The position numbers and the translations under genes are program-made. The notes under the pieces were generated by a model, which did no database searches, was not told the origin of the DNA, and saw nothing but the letters and a program-made list of their open reading frames with translations. A stretch of 64,000 bases of DNA from Candidatus Korobacter versatilis (GTDB lineage: Bacteria; Acidobacteriota; Terriglobia; Terriglobales; Acidobacteriaceae). Below are positions 17,549 through 26,455 of the stretch, piece after piece (the first letter of the stretch is position 1; each line of letters starts with the position of its first letter). The stretch covers positions 1-64,000 of the forward strand of contig JACPNR010000004.1 in the NCBI GenBank assembly GCA_016185395.1, in the 5' to 3' direction.

Positions 17549-17633
17549 ACGTTCACACGAAGGTCACGAAGGAGTCACGAAGGAACCAATCCTTCGTGTA
17601 CCCTTAGTGTCCTTCGTGTGAACGTCTTTTTAT
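17549..17633 (+). terminator. Long inverted repeat with CACGAAGG units and T-tail
   Basis: ACGTTCACACGAAGG (17549-17563) pairs exactly with CCTTCGTGTGAACGT (17611-17625), followed by CTTTTTATT. CACGAAGG occurs three times in the left half and its complement twice in the right half. It can end transcripts of the hibernation pair. The same unit recurs at 48692-48718, so it belongs to a dispersed repeat. Confidence 0.7.
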
Positions 17634-17647
17634 TGGAGGAGGTATCC

Positions 17648-18877
17648 ATGTCTATCTCCCGCCGCGATTTTCTTGCCACCACCGCCATGACGTCCGTTTC
17701 GCTCGCCCTCCCGGGACAAGAGGGAAGCGCTGCTGCGAAGCCGGCGGCGAAGTCGCCGCAGGCCACCGGCAAGCGCCCGGTCATCATCTGCAAGACGACC
17801 GGCAACCAGGCGATGGAAGGCGCGTACCAGATGCTGCAGCGGGGCGGCGACACCCTGGACGCCGCGCTCTTCGTCTGCAAGGCGCAGGAAGACGATCCCA
17901 ACGACGATTCCGTCGGCCTCGGCGGATTGCCCAATGAAGAAGGCGTGGTCGAGCTGGATTCCTGCTGCATGCACGGTCCCACGCGCCGCGCAGGTTCCGT
18001 GGGCGGCGTGCGCAACATCAAGAACGTATGCCTTGTCGCCAAGGCGGTGATGGAACGCACCGGACACGTGATGCTCGTTGCCGAAGGCGCGGAGCGCTTC
18101 GCTGTGGCGGAGGGCTTCCACCGCGAGAACCTGCTCACCGACCACTCGCGACGCATCTGGCTGCTGTGGAAGGAGACGAACTCCGATCAGGACTGGTGGG
18201 GACCCGGGCTCGCCTCGCCGGAGTGGAAGTATCCGCCTTCAGCTCCCAAGGTCGCCGCCGAGCTGTGGGAGCAGAAGCTCGACCGGATGCGCGAGGTGGC
18301 CACGCGCATCGGCATCCCGGAAGCCGAGCAGATGGACGCCATCCACAAGGCGCTGCGTCCGCCGACCGGCACCATCCATGTATCGGTGGTCAACGATAAG
18401 GGAGAGATGTCCGGCGCCACCACGACCTCAGGCCTCGCGTGGAAGCTGCCGGGACGTCTTGGCGATTCGCCCATCATCGGCGCGGGCTGCTACACCGATC
18501 AGGACGTTGGCTCCGCCGGCGCGACCGGCAGCGGCGAAGAGAACATCAAGGTCGCGGGCGCGCATTCCATCGTGGAGAATATGCGCAAGGGGATGTCGCC
18601 GCAGGAAGCCGGCCTCGAGGTGTTGGGGCGCATCGCCCGCAACTACAACAACGATTGGAGCAAGCTGCGCTTCATCGACATGGTGTATTACATCCTGCGC
18701 AAAGATGGCGCCTATGCCGGCGTCTCTTTCTGGAGCCACTCCGAGAGCGGCGCGCGTCGTAAGTTTGCGGTGCACGATGGCAATCGGCGCATCGAGGAAA
18801 CGGTGGCGTTCAAGCAGGGCAGCGGCATCGACTGGCCGCCGACCCCTGCGCTGCCGAAGGCCGCCGCAGCGCGATAG
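17648..18877 (+). CDS. Tat-exported N4-(beta-N-acetylglucosaminyl)-L-asparaginase
   Basis: Ntn-hydrolase (409 residues) that splits the GlcNAc-asparagine bond of degraded glycoproteins. A twin-arginine signal (SRRDFLAT) shows export to the periplasm. The family's self-processing region is visible: Thr242 in PTGTIHVSVV is the expected new N-terminal nucleophile, followed by GATTTSG, GRLGDSPI and the ATGSGE loop. ATG 17648 has GGAGGAGGT upstream and gives the Tat motif at once; the ATG at 17618 lies in the terminator repeat. A Tat route is expected because the enzyme must fold, and probably process itself, before use. Confidence 0.88.
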   Translation: MSISRRDFLATTAMTSVSLALPGQEGSAAAKPAAKSPQATGKRPVIICKTTGNQAMEGAYQMLQRGGDTLDAALFVCKAQEDDPNDDSVGLGGLPNEEGVVELDSCCMHGPTRRAGSVGGVRNIKNVCLVAKAVMERTGHVMLVAEGAERFAVAEGFHRENLLTDHSRRIWLLWKETNSDQDWWGPGLASPEWKYPPSAPKVAAELWEQKLDRMREVATRIGIPEAEQMDAIHKALRPPTGTIHVSVVNDKGEMSGATTTSGLAWKLPGRLGDSPIIGAGCYTDQDVGSAGATGSGEENIKVAGAHSIVENMRKGMSPQEAGLEVLGRIARNYNNDWSKLRFIDMVYYILRKDGAYAGVSFWSHSESGARRKFAVHDGNRRIEETVAFKQGSGIDWPPTPALPKAAAAR

Positions 18878-18919
18878 TGCGGTGAGAAAATCAGGCTTGG
18901 TCAACAAGTAATGCCAGCA

Positions 18920-18948
18920 GAAGAAAACGGCCTCCCGAGGGAGGCCGT
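18920..18948 (-). terminator. Intrinsic terminator of glpX (minus strand)
   Basis: ACGGCCTCCC / GGGAGGCCGT stem (18927-18948) followed on the minus strand by TTTTCTT. It can also act for the plus-strand asparaginase gene ending at 18877. Confidence 0.8.
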
Positions 18949-18965
18949 GGCAGAGAAGTCTCCAG

Positions 18966-19991
<1,026 letters not shown>

Positions 19992-20000
19992 GATGGACTC

Positions 20001-21179
20001 CTAAAAGGCGTCGATGCCAGTCACCTGGCTGCCGATGATTAGCGTATGGATGTCGTGCGTACCTTCGTAGGTCTTCACCGACTCGAGGTTCATCATGTGA
20101 CGCATGATGGGATAGTCGTCGGCGATGCCGTTCGCGCCGAGGACGTCGCGCGCCATGCGGGCGCACTCGAGCGCCATCCAGATGTTGTTCCGCTTCGCCA
20201 TCGAGATGTGGTAGTGCTGCACTTTTCCGGCGTCCTTCAGGCGTCCGACTTGCAGAACGAGCAGTTGGCCCTTGGTGATCTCCGAGATCATCCAAGCAAG
20301 CTTTTCCTGCACGAGCTGGTGAGATGCGATGGGCTGATTGCGGAACTGCTTGCGCTCCTTGGAATACTGGAGCGCGGTGTCGTAGCAGCTCATCGCCGCG
20401 CCGACGCCGCCCCACGCGATGCCGTAGCGCGCCTGGTTCAGGCACATCAGCGGAGACTTCAACCCGCCGGACTTCGGCAGCAGGTTCGATGCGGGGATCT
20501 TCACGTCCTGCATCGCGAGGCCAGAGGTCACGCTCGCGCGCAGCGACCACTTGCCGTGGACGTCGAAGGCGCTGAACCCTGGCCGATCGGTTTCCACGAT
20601 GAAGCCGCGGACCTTGTTGTCTTCATCCTCGACCTTCGCCCAGATGATGGCGATGTTGGCGATCGAGCCGGAGGTGATCCACATCTTCTCGCCGTTGAGC
20701 ACGTACTCGTTGCCGACCTTCTTCGCCTTCGTCAGCATGCCGCCGGGGTTCGAACCGAACTGCGGCTCGGTCAGCCCGAAGCAGCCAAGGATCTCGCCCT
20801 TCGCCATGCCGGGCAGGTATTTCTGTTTCTGCTCCTCGGTGCCGAACTCGTAGATGGGATACATGCACAGCGCCGACTGCACGCTGACAAAGCTGCGGAT
20901 GCCGGAGTCGCCGCGCTCCAGCTCCTGCATCACCAATCCGTACTCCACGTTGGACATGCCGGCGCAGCCGTATCCCTTGAGCGACGCGCCGTAGAACCCC
21001 ATCTCGCCGAACGGCTTGATGAGTTCTTTGGGGAAACGCCCGTCGCGGTTGCACTGCTCGATGATGGGGATGAGATTGTCTTCGATGTACTGGCGGGTGT
21101 TGTCGCGGACCAACCGCTCGTCGTCGTTGAGCAGGGAATCGAACTCGATGAAGTCCACTCCCTTGAACTTGAATGCCAT
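20001..21179 (-). CDS. gcdH: Glutaryl-CoA dehydrogenase-like acyl-CoA dehydrogenase
   Basis: FAD enzyme (392 residues) that dehydrogenates and decarboxylates glutaryl-CoA to crotonyl-CoA in lysine, tryptophan and benzoyl-CoA breakdown. Glutaryl-specific features are present: Arg95 in SGIRSFVSVQS (carboxylate anchor), the GCFGLTEPQFGSNP flavin loop, and the catalytic base Glu372 in TYEGTHDIHTLI. This separates it from ordinary short-chain dehydrogenases. It stands upstream of glpX with a 9-base gap. No other glutarate-pathway gene is in the window, so the route it serves is not shown. Confidence 0.88.
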   Translation of the reverse strand: MAFKFKGVDFIEFDSLLNDDERLVRDNTRQYIEDNLIPIIEQCNRDGRFPKELIKPFGEMGFYGASLKGYGCAGMSNVEYGLVMQELERGDSGIRSFVSVQSALCMYPIYEFGTEEQKQKYLPGMAKGEILGCFGLTEPQFGSNPGGMLTKAKKVGNEYVLNGEKMWITSGSIANIAIIWAKVEDEDNKVRGFIVETDRPGFSAFDVHGKWSLRASVTSGLAMQDVKIPASNLLPKSGGLKSPLMCLNQARYGIAWGGVGAAMSCYDTALQYSKERKQFRNQPIASHQLVQEKLAWMISEITKGQLLVLQVGRLKDAGKVQHYHISMAKRNNIWMALECARMARDVLGANGIADDYPIMRHMMNLESVKTYEGTHDIHTLIIGSQVTGIDAF

Positions 21180-21345
21180 GGATTTCTCTTTAAGAAGTGC
21201 GGATTAGCCGCTAACAGCCAGCGCGGCGGGAGGTACAGGAAACATTGAAAGGTAACAGGCGGATTGCAGGCAGGTCAACGCTAGCGAATGCGCAGCGTGG
21301 CAAAGGAAAAGGGCGCCGCCGCAGCGACGCCCTTCCGCGAACCGG

Positions 21346-21729
21346 TTACTGCAGCGCGATCTTTTCGACCTTGAGGGTGTTGTCGTTGTTCATCGTGCCG
21401 GTGACGGCGACCTTCCAGTCTTTGTCGTGGTCGGTCGAGGCGATGAATTTCTTGGCGGACTCGTTCGACTCCTTGTCGAACTTAATGACTTTATTGTCGG
21501 CGGTGAGCAGGGCATAGCCACTCTCTTCGCATTCCGGCATCTGCAGGCAGCGCTTGGAGTGCTTGGCGCCGAACTCTGCCTTCGGCTTCTCGGCGTTCTC
21601 GCTGGAGCAGGCCACGTCGACCAGGTAGCCGTTCATCGTCTGCGGTTTGGCGCTTGCCTTGGAGTCGTGCGCGAACGCGAGTGCGGCCAGGGCAACGATG
21701 GCCAAGGTGCCCACGATACGGTTCCTCAT
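21346..21729 (-). CDS. Small secreted cysteine-containing protein
   Basis: 127 residues; a signal peptide (IVGTLAIVALAALAFA) precedes a compact domain with NGYLVDVACSS, HSKRCLQMPEC and ESGYALLTADNKVIKFD, then a strand-rich end. Cysteines at the VACSS, KRC and PEC positions could form disulfides or bind metal. GAGGAGATACTC stands before ATG 21729. I do not recognise a named family, and the biochemical role is unknown. Confidence 0.72.
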   Translation of the reverse strand: MRNRIVGTLAIVALAALAFAHDSKASAKPQTMNGYLVDVACSSENAEKPKAEFGAKHSKRCLQMPECEESGYALLTADNKVIKFDKESNESAKKFIASTDHDKDWKVAVTGTMNNDNTLKVEKIALQ

Positions 21730-21882
21730 GAGTATCTCCTCGAGTATGGGATGAAAAAGAAAGTACGACTGAGTACGGATCGAGCTGCAGCTTGGATGTT
21801 ACTCGCAGCAGAAGGTTACAAGTTCTGGCGCGTCATGTAGAATCGTAGCAGCCGGCGAGTAAGTAACTACCTGTTTTGCTCC

Positions 21883-21916
21883 CGTAAAATCTTACGTCCC
21901 TTCATTTACAGGGACG
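21883..21916 (+). promoter_or_regulatory. Two overlapping, mutually exclusive leader hairpins
   Basis: CGTAA/TTACG (21883-21887 with 21892-21896) and CGTCCC/GGGACG (21895-21900 with 21911-21916) share bases 21895-21896, so only one can form. They lie 20-50 bases before the start of the small zinc-ribbon gene, just ahead of its AGGAGA site. Confidence 0.35.
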
Positions 21917-21935
21917 ATTGTGTCAGGAGATCAGT

Positions 21936-22115
21936 ATGGCTAAGGTCGCGAAGACTGCCGACCGCAAGAAGATGATGGACACGACCAAGTCCACGGATTG
22001 CCCGAAGTGCAGCAAGCCCACCCGGATCGTGAAGCGCATGAAGGACCGCGAGCGGAACATCCCTGGCGGCATCTACATCTCGTGCTCGGCCTGCGATTTC
22101 TTCGAGAAGCTCTAG
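21936..22115 (+). CDS. Small zinc-ribbon protein
   Basis: 59 residues with two CxxC pairs, CPKC and CSAC, about 32 residues apart, flanked by a basic N-terminus (KTADRKKMM) and the KRMKDRERN segment. This is a single zinc ribbon with nucleic-acid- or ribosome-binding character. The AGGAGA site eight bases before ATG 21936 decides the start over an upstream GTG/ATG at 21918. A short GC terminator follows at once, so it is monocistronic. Function unknown; a ribosome-associated or RNA-polymerase-associated role is conceivable but not shown. Confidence 0.78.
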   Translation: MAKVAKTADRKKMMDTTKSTDCPKCSKPTRIVKRMKDRERNIPGGIYISCSACDFFEKL

Positions 22116-22133
22116 GTTTCGGCAGGAAACGAC

Positions 22134-22158
22134 AAAGGCGCGCCCGGCGCGCCTTTTT
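22134..22158 (+). terminator. Intrinsic terminator after the zinc-ribbon gene
   Basis: AAAGGCGCGCC ... GGCGCGCC-TTTTT hairpin between the convergent zinc-ribbon gene and pyrF. The T-run favours the plus strand. Confidence 0.85.
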
Positions 22159-22173
22159 GACTTGCCGCTCTGG

Positions 22174-22938
22174 TTAGACCGCTCCGGCGATCTCTCCCAC
22201 AATGTCTCTGGCCGCCTTACCCATGTCTGCCGCGCCGGTGATAGGACGCCCGACGACCAAGTAGTTGGCGCCCGCCTTGATGGCTTCTGCCGGCGTTGCC
22301 ACTCGCTTCTGGTCCCCCTTGGCAGCGCCCGCCGGGCGGACTCCCGGGGTCACGATCACCAGGTTGCTGCCCAGTATCCGCCGCAGCTCAGCGACCTCCT
22401 CGGGTGACGCCACCACTCCGCTGCAGCCGCCGATGCGGGCCAGCGATGCCAGGCGCACTACTTGCTCCTGCGGCTTGCCCACCACACCCGTTTCCTGAAG
22501 CTCCGCCTGTCCCATGCTGGTCAGTACGGTCACCGCCAGGACCATGGGCTGGTTCTTTGTCGCGGCTGCCGCTTCCGCGGCCGCGCGCAACATCTTGGAG
22601 CCTCCGGCAGCATGCACGGTCAGCATCGAGACGCCCAGGTCCGCGGCCGCCTTCACGGCGCCGGCTACGGTGTTGGGGATGTCGTGGAATTTGAGATCGA
22701 GGAAGACCCTTCTGCCGGAGCTGACCAGGTCGCGGACGGCCCGCGGGCCCTCGGCCACGAATAGCTGCTTGCCGACCTTGTAGGTGGTGGCACCCTCGCC
22801 CACCGCGCCAACGATGCGTTGGGCCTCAGCGACCGAAGCCACGTCCAAAGCGACTATCAGGCGGTCTTCTGCGCGGGTAGGCACTAAAAAAGCCCCCGTT
22901 GCCGGGGGCTTCTGGCTGGCTATCTTGTCGTCGGCCAT
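22174..22938 (-). CDS. pyrF: Orotidine 5'-phosphate decarboxylase
   Basis: Last step of UMP synthesis (cytoplasm). TIM-barrel with the family signature DLKFHDIPNTV (D81, K83 and D86 form the catalytic network), the phosphate site TPGVRPAG and the VVGRPIT motif. 254 residues from ATG 22938. The start is uncertain: an intrinsic terminator lies inside codons 10-18, and GTG 22884 just after its T-run would still encode the full barrel (VPTRAEDRLIVALDV). Either the gene starts at GTG 22884, or the long form is subject to attenuation within its own coding region. It follows rlpA by 22 bases on the minus strand. Confidence 0.93.
   Translation of the reverse strand: MADDKIASQKPPATGAFLVPTRAEDRLIVALDVASVAEAQRIVGAVGEGATTYKVGKQLFVAEGPRAVRDLVSSGRRVFLDLKFHDIPNTVAGAVKAAADLGVSMLTVHAAGGSKMLRAAAEAAAATKNQPMVLAVTVLTSMGQAELQETGVVGKPQEQVVRLASLARIGGCSGVVASPEEVAELRRILGSNLVIVTPGVRPAGAAKGDQKRVATPAEAIKAGANYLVVGRPITGAADMGKAARDIVGEIAGAV
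22886..22911 (-). terminator. Intrinsic terminator inside the 5' end of pyrF
   Basis: On the minus strand AAGCCCCCG, loop GCAA, CGGGGGCTT, then TTTT (six T in all). It follows the rlpA stop by about 50 bases and lies within the first 18 codons of the long pyrF frame. Confidence 0.85.
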
Positions 22939-22960
22939 CGGGCCTACTGTAGCAGGGTTC

Positions 22961-23389
22961 TTAGCGCCCTGCCATAGCTGCGGCGACTTGCTCGCCGTTC
23001 ACAATATCGATCCGGACCTTCTCCGTGCCCCGGGCCCGCAAATCGAGCATTTGGGCAGCTCCGTAGGAGAGGTCGATGATGCGGTTCCCAACATAAGGCC
23101 CGCGGTCGTTCACCCGAACGGTGATGGAACGGCCGTTCCGCAGGTTCGTGACCCTAACCCATGTCCCTAGAGGAAGTTGGCGGTGAGCAGCCGTGAACTG
23201 AAACATGTCGTACGGCTCGCCGCTGGCAGTCGATCTGCCGTGGAACTGCTTCCCGTACCATGACGCTCTGCCTACTTGGTACGGCTTGGGAGTGACTTCC
23301 TTAGAGCTGGAGCCCTTTGTAACGGGTCCCGCCGCCATGGTGGCAACCAGGCACAGCGTCGCCAAGAGACTGGCTAGTACTCGTCGCAT
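22961..23389 (-). CDS. rlpA: RlpA-like septal ring lytic transglycosylase
   Basis: 142 residues: signal peptide, then a double-psi beta-barrel with GRASWYGKQFHGRSTASGE, AAHRQLPLGTWVRVTNL, VRVNDRGPY and RIIDLSYGAAQML, the full RlpA signature including the catalytic aspartate of NDRGP. Such proteins cut peptide-stripped glycan strands during cell division. There is no lipobox and no SPOR domain, so it is a short soluble periplasmic form. AGGAAA lies before ATG 23389, and a near-consensus promoter lies 50-80 bases upstream. Confidence 0.9.
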   Translation of the reverse strand: MRRVLASLLATLCLVATMAAGPVTKGSSSKEVTPKPYQVGRASWYGKQFHGRSTASGEPYDMFQFTAAHRQLPLGTWVRVTNLRNGRSITVRVNDRGPYVGNRIIDLSYGAAQMLDLRARGTEKVRIDIVNGEQVAAAMAGR

Positions 23390-23440
23390 TCAGGTTTCCT
23401 CGCTTCTGTATAGTCTTCCTCCCCTCCCACTAATGACGTA

Positions 23441-23469
23441 ATTCTATGAAAATAAAGCACAAAAGTCAA
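23441..23469 (-). promoter_or_regulatory. Near-consensus sigma-70 promoter for rlpA
   Basis: On the minus strand TTGACT (-35; 23469-23464), a 17-base spacer and TAGAAT (-10; 23446-23441). Predicted transcription start about 45 bases before the rlpA ATG, in an AT-rich island. Confidence 0.75.
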
Positions 23470-23895
23470 CCGATAAGTTCTGAGGTATGGTTCATCTTGT
23501 TGCGTCCTTACCACACCAGTCGTTCGGCCGGTCTCGGGCTCGAAAGGGGCAAGAGGGAGGGGAGCAAACAGAATGCCCGAGACCAAAAGTTAGATGCCGA
23601 GGCAGGGCCGGGGTTGGATGCATTGGGCAGGCGTTACCACCCTCCGGGCATGGCCGGTCGGCCATCCGCAGCCTTCCGCTCCTATGGGCGCGACGCCCTG
23701 CAGTTGAGCGGCGCTCCCCGGTGGGCCATCGGATCGCGGGTGGGGCATAGGCCGAGTCGCGAGCGCATAGGGTCTACCATCGAGAGCTTCGCCCGTAGGC
23801 CGCTACCCGACGTCGGAACGTCGCGCGAAAAAATCTGAAAAAACTGGCCGCTACCCCTAGCTACTGGTCTCGCTTTCCTTTACATTCGCAATTTC
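23470..23895. other. GC-rich non-coding stretch with several hairpins, upstream of thiD
   Basis: About 425 bases without a convincing gene. An open frame from 23446 runs through it but is Arg/Ser/Gly-rich and starts inside the rlpA promoter. Local hairpins include ATGGCC-GGTC-GGCCAT (23650-23665) and GGGCG-CGA-CGCCC (23686-23698). It lacks the core signatures of RNase P RNA and tmRNA. It could hold an untranslated leader of thiD or an unknown structured RNA. Confidence 0.4.
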
Positions 23896-24729
23896 ATGCC
23901 TCCAACTCCGCCCATCGTTCTTACCATCGCAGGCTTCGACCCATCGTCGGGCGCCGGCACCACGGCCGACATCAAGACCATCGCGGCGCATGGCTGCTTC
24001 GGCGTGGGATGCATCACGGCGCTGACGGTGCAGTCCACGCTGGGTGTGCGCCGTTCTGAGCCCGTGTCGGGCAAGATGATCCGCGACACCCTCAAGGAAC
24101 TCGCCGCCGACTTCACCTTCGCCGCGGTACGGATCGGAATGCTGGGCTCGGCCGATGGTGTGGCCGCAGTTGTCGATTTCCTGAAGTCAGGCAAGCAGGC
24201 GAACGTGGTGCTCGATCCCGTGATCCGTTCGTCCTCGGGCGAGCCGTTGCTGGATGACAAGGGCGTGGACCGCTTGCGCAAGGAACTGTTGCCGCTTGCC
24301 ACCGTGATCACGCCGAACATCGACGAGGCCGCGGCACTGGCCAATATGCCGGTCACCAACGTGGAGCAGATGAAGCTTGCCGCCGCCGCTCTGAAGCAGA
24401 TGGGTGCGAAGAATGTGGTTGTCACCGGCGGTCACCTCGACAAGCCGGTGGATGTGCTCAACGTGGGTGGGCACGTGCACGAGTTTGCGTCTGACCGCCT
24501 GCGCTCGAGCTCGACGCATGGCACCGGCTGCGCCTTTGCTACGGCGCTGGCGTGTCATCTGGCGCTCGGCCGCGATCTGGACGATGCGGTGGTGATGTCA
24601 AAGGCCTATGTTTCCAGCGCCATCGCACGCGCCGCCAAGATCGGCAAGGGCGCTGGTCCGGTGAACCATCTCTATCGCATGGACGACCAGCCGCGTCCCG
24701 CGCAGGATGCCATCGAGAAGACCCACTAG
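23896..24729 (+). CDS. thiD: Hydroxymethylpyrimidine / phosphomethylpyrimidine kinase
   Basis: Makes HMP-pyrophosphate for thiamine synthesis by two phosphorylations (277 residues, cytoplasmic, ribokinase fold). Signatures: IAGFDPSSGAGTTADIKT, the GCITALTVQST segment, VLDPVIRSSSGEPLL and the anion hole/base motif STHGTGCAFATALA. The TTTCATG start at 23896 begins directly with the core fold. No TPP riboswitch core was identified in the long leader. A bidirectional terminator follows. Confidence 0.94.
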   Translation: MPPTPPIVLTIAGFDPSSGAGTTADIKTIAAHGCFGVGCITALTVQSTLGVRRSEPVSGKMIRDTLKELAADFTFAAVRIGMLGSADGVAAVVDFLKSGKQANVVLDPVIRSSSGEPLLDDKGVDRLRKELLPLATVITPNIDEAAALANMPVTNVEQMKLAAAALKQMGAKNVVVTGGHLDKPVDVLNVGGHVHEFASDRLRSSSTHGTGCAFATALACHLALGRDLDDAVVMSKAYVSSAIARAAKIGKGAGPVNHLYRMDDQPRPAQDAIEKTH

Positions 24730-24794
24730 AACAGTCTGCCGTCTTCAGCCTTCAGTGCGCAGCGATTCACGGATTAATCCTCTGAAACAAAAGG

Positions 24795-24820
24795 AAGAGC
24801 CGCCATATTTGGCGGTTCTT
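24795..24820. terminator. Bidirectional terminator between thiD and a TPR gene
   Basis: AAGAGCCGCC / GGCGGTTCTT stem with an ATATTT loop, between convergent genes; A-rich on the left flank and T-rich on the right. Confidence 0.75.
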
Positions 24821-24853
24821 CTTGCTGCAGACTGAAGACTGACGTCTGCAGAC

Positions 24854-26236
24854 TTATTTCGGTGGCCCGGAAGGCGTGGAACTCTGCGGGTTCGGCGGCT
24901 GTTCCAGCTCTCGAGGCTGGACCAGTTGCGGCTCCGGCGGCTGCTGCGTCTGCGGCTGTGCCTGCTGCGGATCTTGTTGTACCGCCTGCGGCGCTGCGTT
25001 CGGCGCCTGTGTTTGTTCGACCGTCGGCGTCTGCGGCGCGCTGTTGACCGGCGCGGCATTCTCCGGCGTCATCGCGGGCTCGCCCTTCGGGATTGGAATC
25101 GCCACCACGTCTCCAGTCTCGCGCGGCGTGGGACGCTTTGCCTTGCGCGGCTCGACCACGGACTCGCCGTTCCGCCTCTTCAGCACCACCGGCCCGCCTT
25201 GGCGGCGCTTCAGTTCGAGGTCGCGCTGCATGCGGGCGTCCACGCTCACGGTGGAAACCGACGCCACGTTCGCGAGCGCCTGGCCTTCTGCCTCTTTGCG
25301 CGTCGCGATGCCGACCTTCTGGCCAGCGTGTTCCGCGGCTTGCGCCTTCTGGTAAAAGAAGTTCGCGGTTTCGCGGTCGCCATCCATCTCGGCGAGATAC
25401 CCCATGTTGTTCAACGTGAACGCGTCGTCTGTCTTGAGCTTGTACGCCTGCTGGAAGTATTCGCGCGCCTTGCGACGCTCGTTGCGGTTCAGCGCCGAGA
25501 CGCCTTGCAGATTCAGCCGCGCCACGCGGGCATCGGAATCGTCCGTCTGGTTGAGCAGCTCGCGCACGTTGCTGGCGTTACGCTCCGCGATCTCGCGAAT
25601 GGGCTTGCCGCGCCAGCTCCGGTGCACCGTCACGATGACCGGCTCCTCGGAGTTGGTGTTGGCTGCCTTGGTGTAGTAGCTAAGCGCGTTCTCGAGTTCG
25701 CCTTCCTTCTCTTTGGCAAACCCGAGATTATTCAGCGTGAATGGGTTCTTCGGATCGATGGTCAGCGCGCGCGTGAGGAGCACGTCCGCTTCCGGCGCGC
25801 GGTCTTTCTGCAGCAGCCCGATGGCAGCTACGTTCAGCCGGTTGACTTGCAAGCTATTGGTCGCGGCGGTGCCGGCGACGGACGCCACGGTCTTGCCTAC
25901 CAACTCCTTGCTCGTCGCCTTGTCGACCCGGGCTTCTGACTCCATCTGCTGCGACAAGTCGTAGTAGCGCGTGGCGCGTTCCACGTCCCCCTCGAGCTCG
26001 GCGATGTAGCCCAGATTGTTGAGGGTAAAGGGATCGTCGGGGTCGAGCAGGTACGCCTTGTAAAACAACCGCTTCGCGCGGTCATAGTTGTGGTGTTCCA
26101 CGGCCTTCACGCCTTCGCGGTTCAAGTCCTGCACGGGCGTGGGCTTGGTGCGCTTAGGGAGATTGATGCGCAGGTCGCCGGCGAGCGCGCTCACTGCCAG
26201 CGCGCCGCACACCAGCGCGACGGGAACGATCTTCAT
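24854..26236 (-). CDS. Secreted tetratricopeptide-repeat protein with Pro/Gln-rich tail
   Basis: 460 residues from ATG 26236: signal peptide (VALVCGALAVSALA), then TPR units that share the phrase DPFTLNNLGY / NPFTLNNLGF / DAFTLNNMGY, separated by helical linkers, and a low-complexity Pro/Gln/Ala tail of about 90 residues. TPR proteins scaffold protein complexes; partners are unknown. GAGGT precedes ATG 26236. An in-frame ATG at 26272 also has GGAGGT and would add 12 residues, so the start is not certain. Confidence 0.8.
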   Translation of the reverse strand: MKIVPVALVCGALAVSALAGDLRINLPKRTKPTPVQDLNREGVKAVEHHNYDRAKRLFYKAYLLDPDDPFTLNNLGYIAELEGDVERATRYYDLSQQMESEARVDKATSKELVGKTVASVAGTAATNSLQVNRLNVAAIGLLQKDRAPEADVLLTRALTIDPKNPFTLNNLGFAKEKEGELENALSYYTKAANTNSEEPVIVTVHRSWRGKPIREIAERNASNVRELLNQTDDSDARVARLNLQGVSALNRNERRKAREYFQQAYKLKTDDAFTLNNMGYLAEMDGDRETANFFYQKAQAAEHAGQKVGIATRKEAEGQALANVASVSTVSVDARMQRDLELKRRQGGPVVLKRRNGESVVEPRKAKRPTPRETGDVVAIPIPKGEPAMTPENAAPVNSAPQTPTVEQTQAPNAAPQAVQQDPQQAQPQTQQPPEPQLVQPRELEQPPNPQSSTPSGPPK

Positions 26237-26455
26237 GAGACCTCGGGAACAGGACTGGGACCGCACAGACATGGGACCTCCACGGGACCTGCAGCAGCAC
26301 TGCTCATGGTTGGATGTAGGTTCCGCGTGATTGGCTGGCACGTTGTGTTTCATCCGGACCCGCCGCCTGCCATTCCTCGATACCGGGGTGCAATCTCAGG
26401 GCGCGAATCCCGCATCTACTCAGACTGGTCACACGCCCTTAAGGCAGGAGCCCGC

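Noticed and set aside
17549..17633. CRISPR-like CACGAAGG repeats
   Set aside because: Units are only eight bases, spacers are irregular and one arm is inverted; this is a hairpin, not an array, and no cas gene is present.
21245..21517. 90-codon plus-strand frame
   Set aside because: Antisense to the small secreted protein and its flank; no ribosome-binding site.
23446..23838. 130-codon plus-strand open frame before thiD
   Set aside because: Starts inside the rlpA promoter, has no ribosome-binding site, and its Arg/Ser/Gly composition is typical of translated GC-rich non-coding DNA.
23470..23895. RNase P RNA, tmRNA or TPP riboswitch
   Set aside because: None of the conserved core motifs could be found on either strand.
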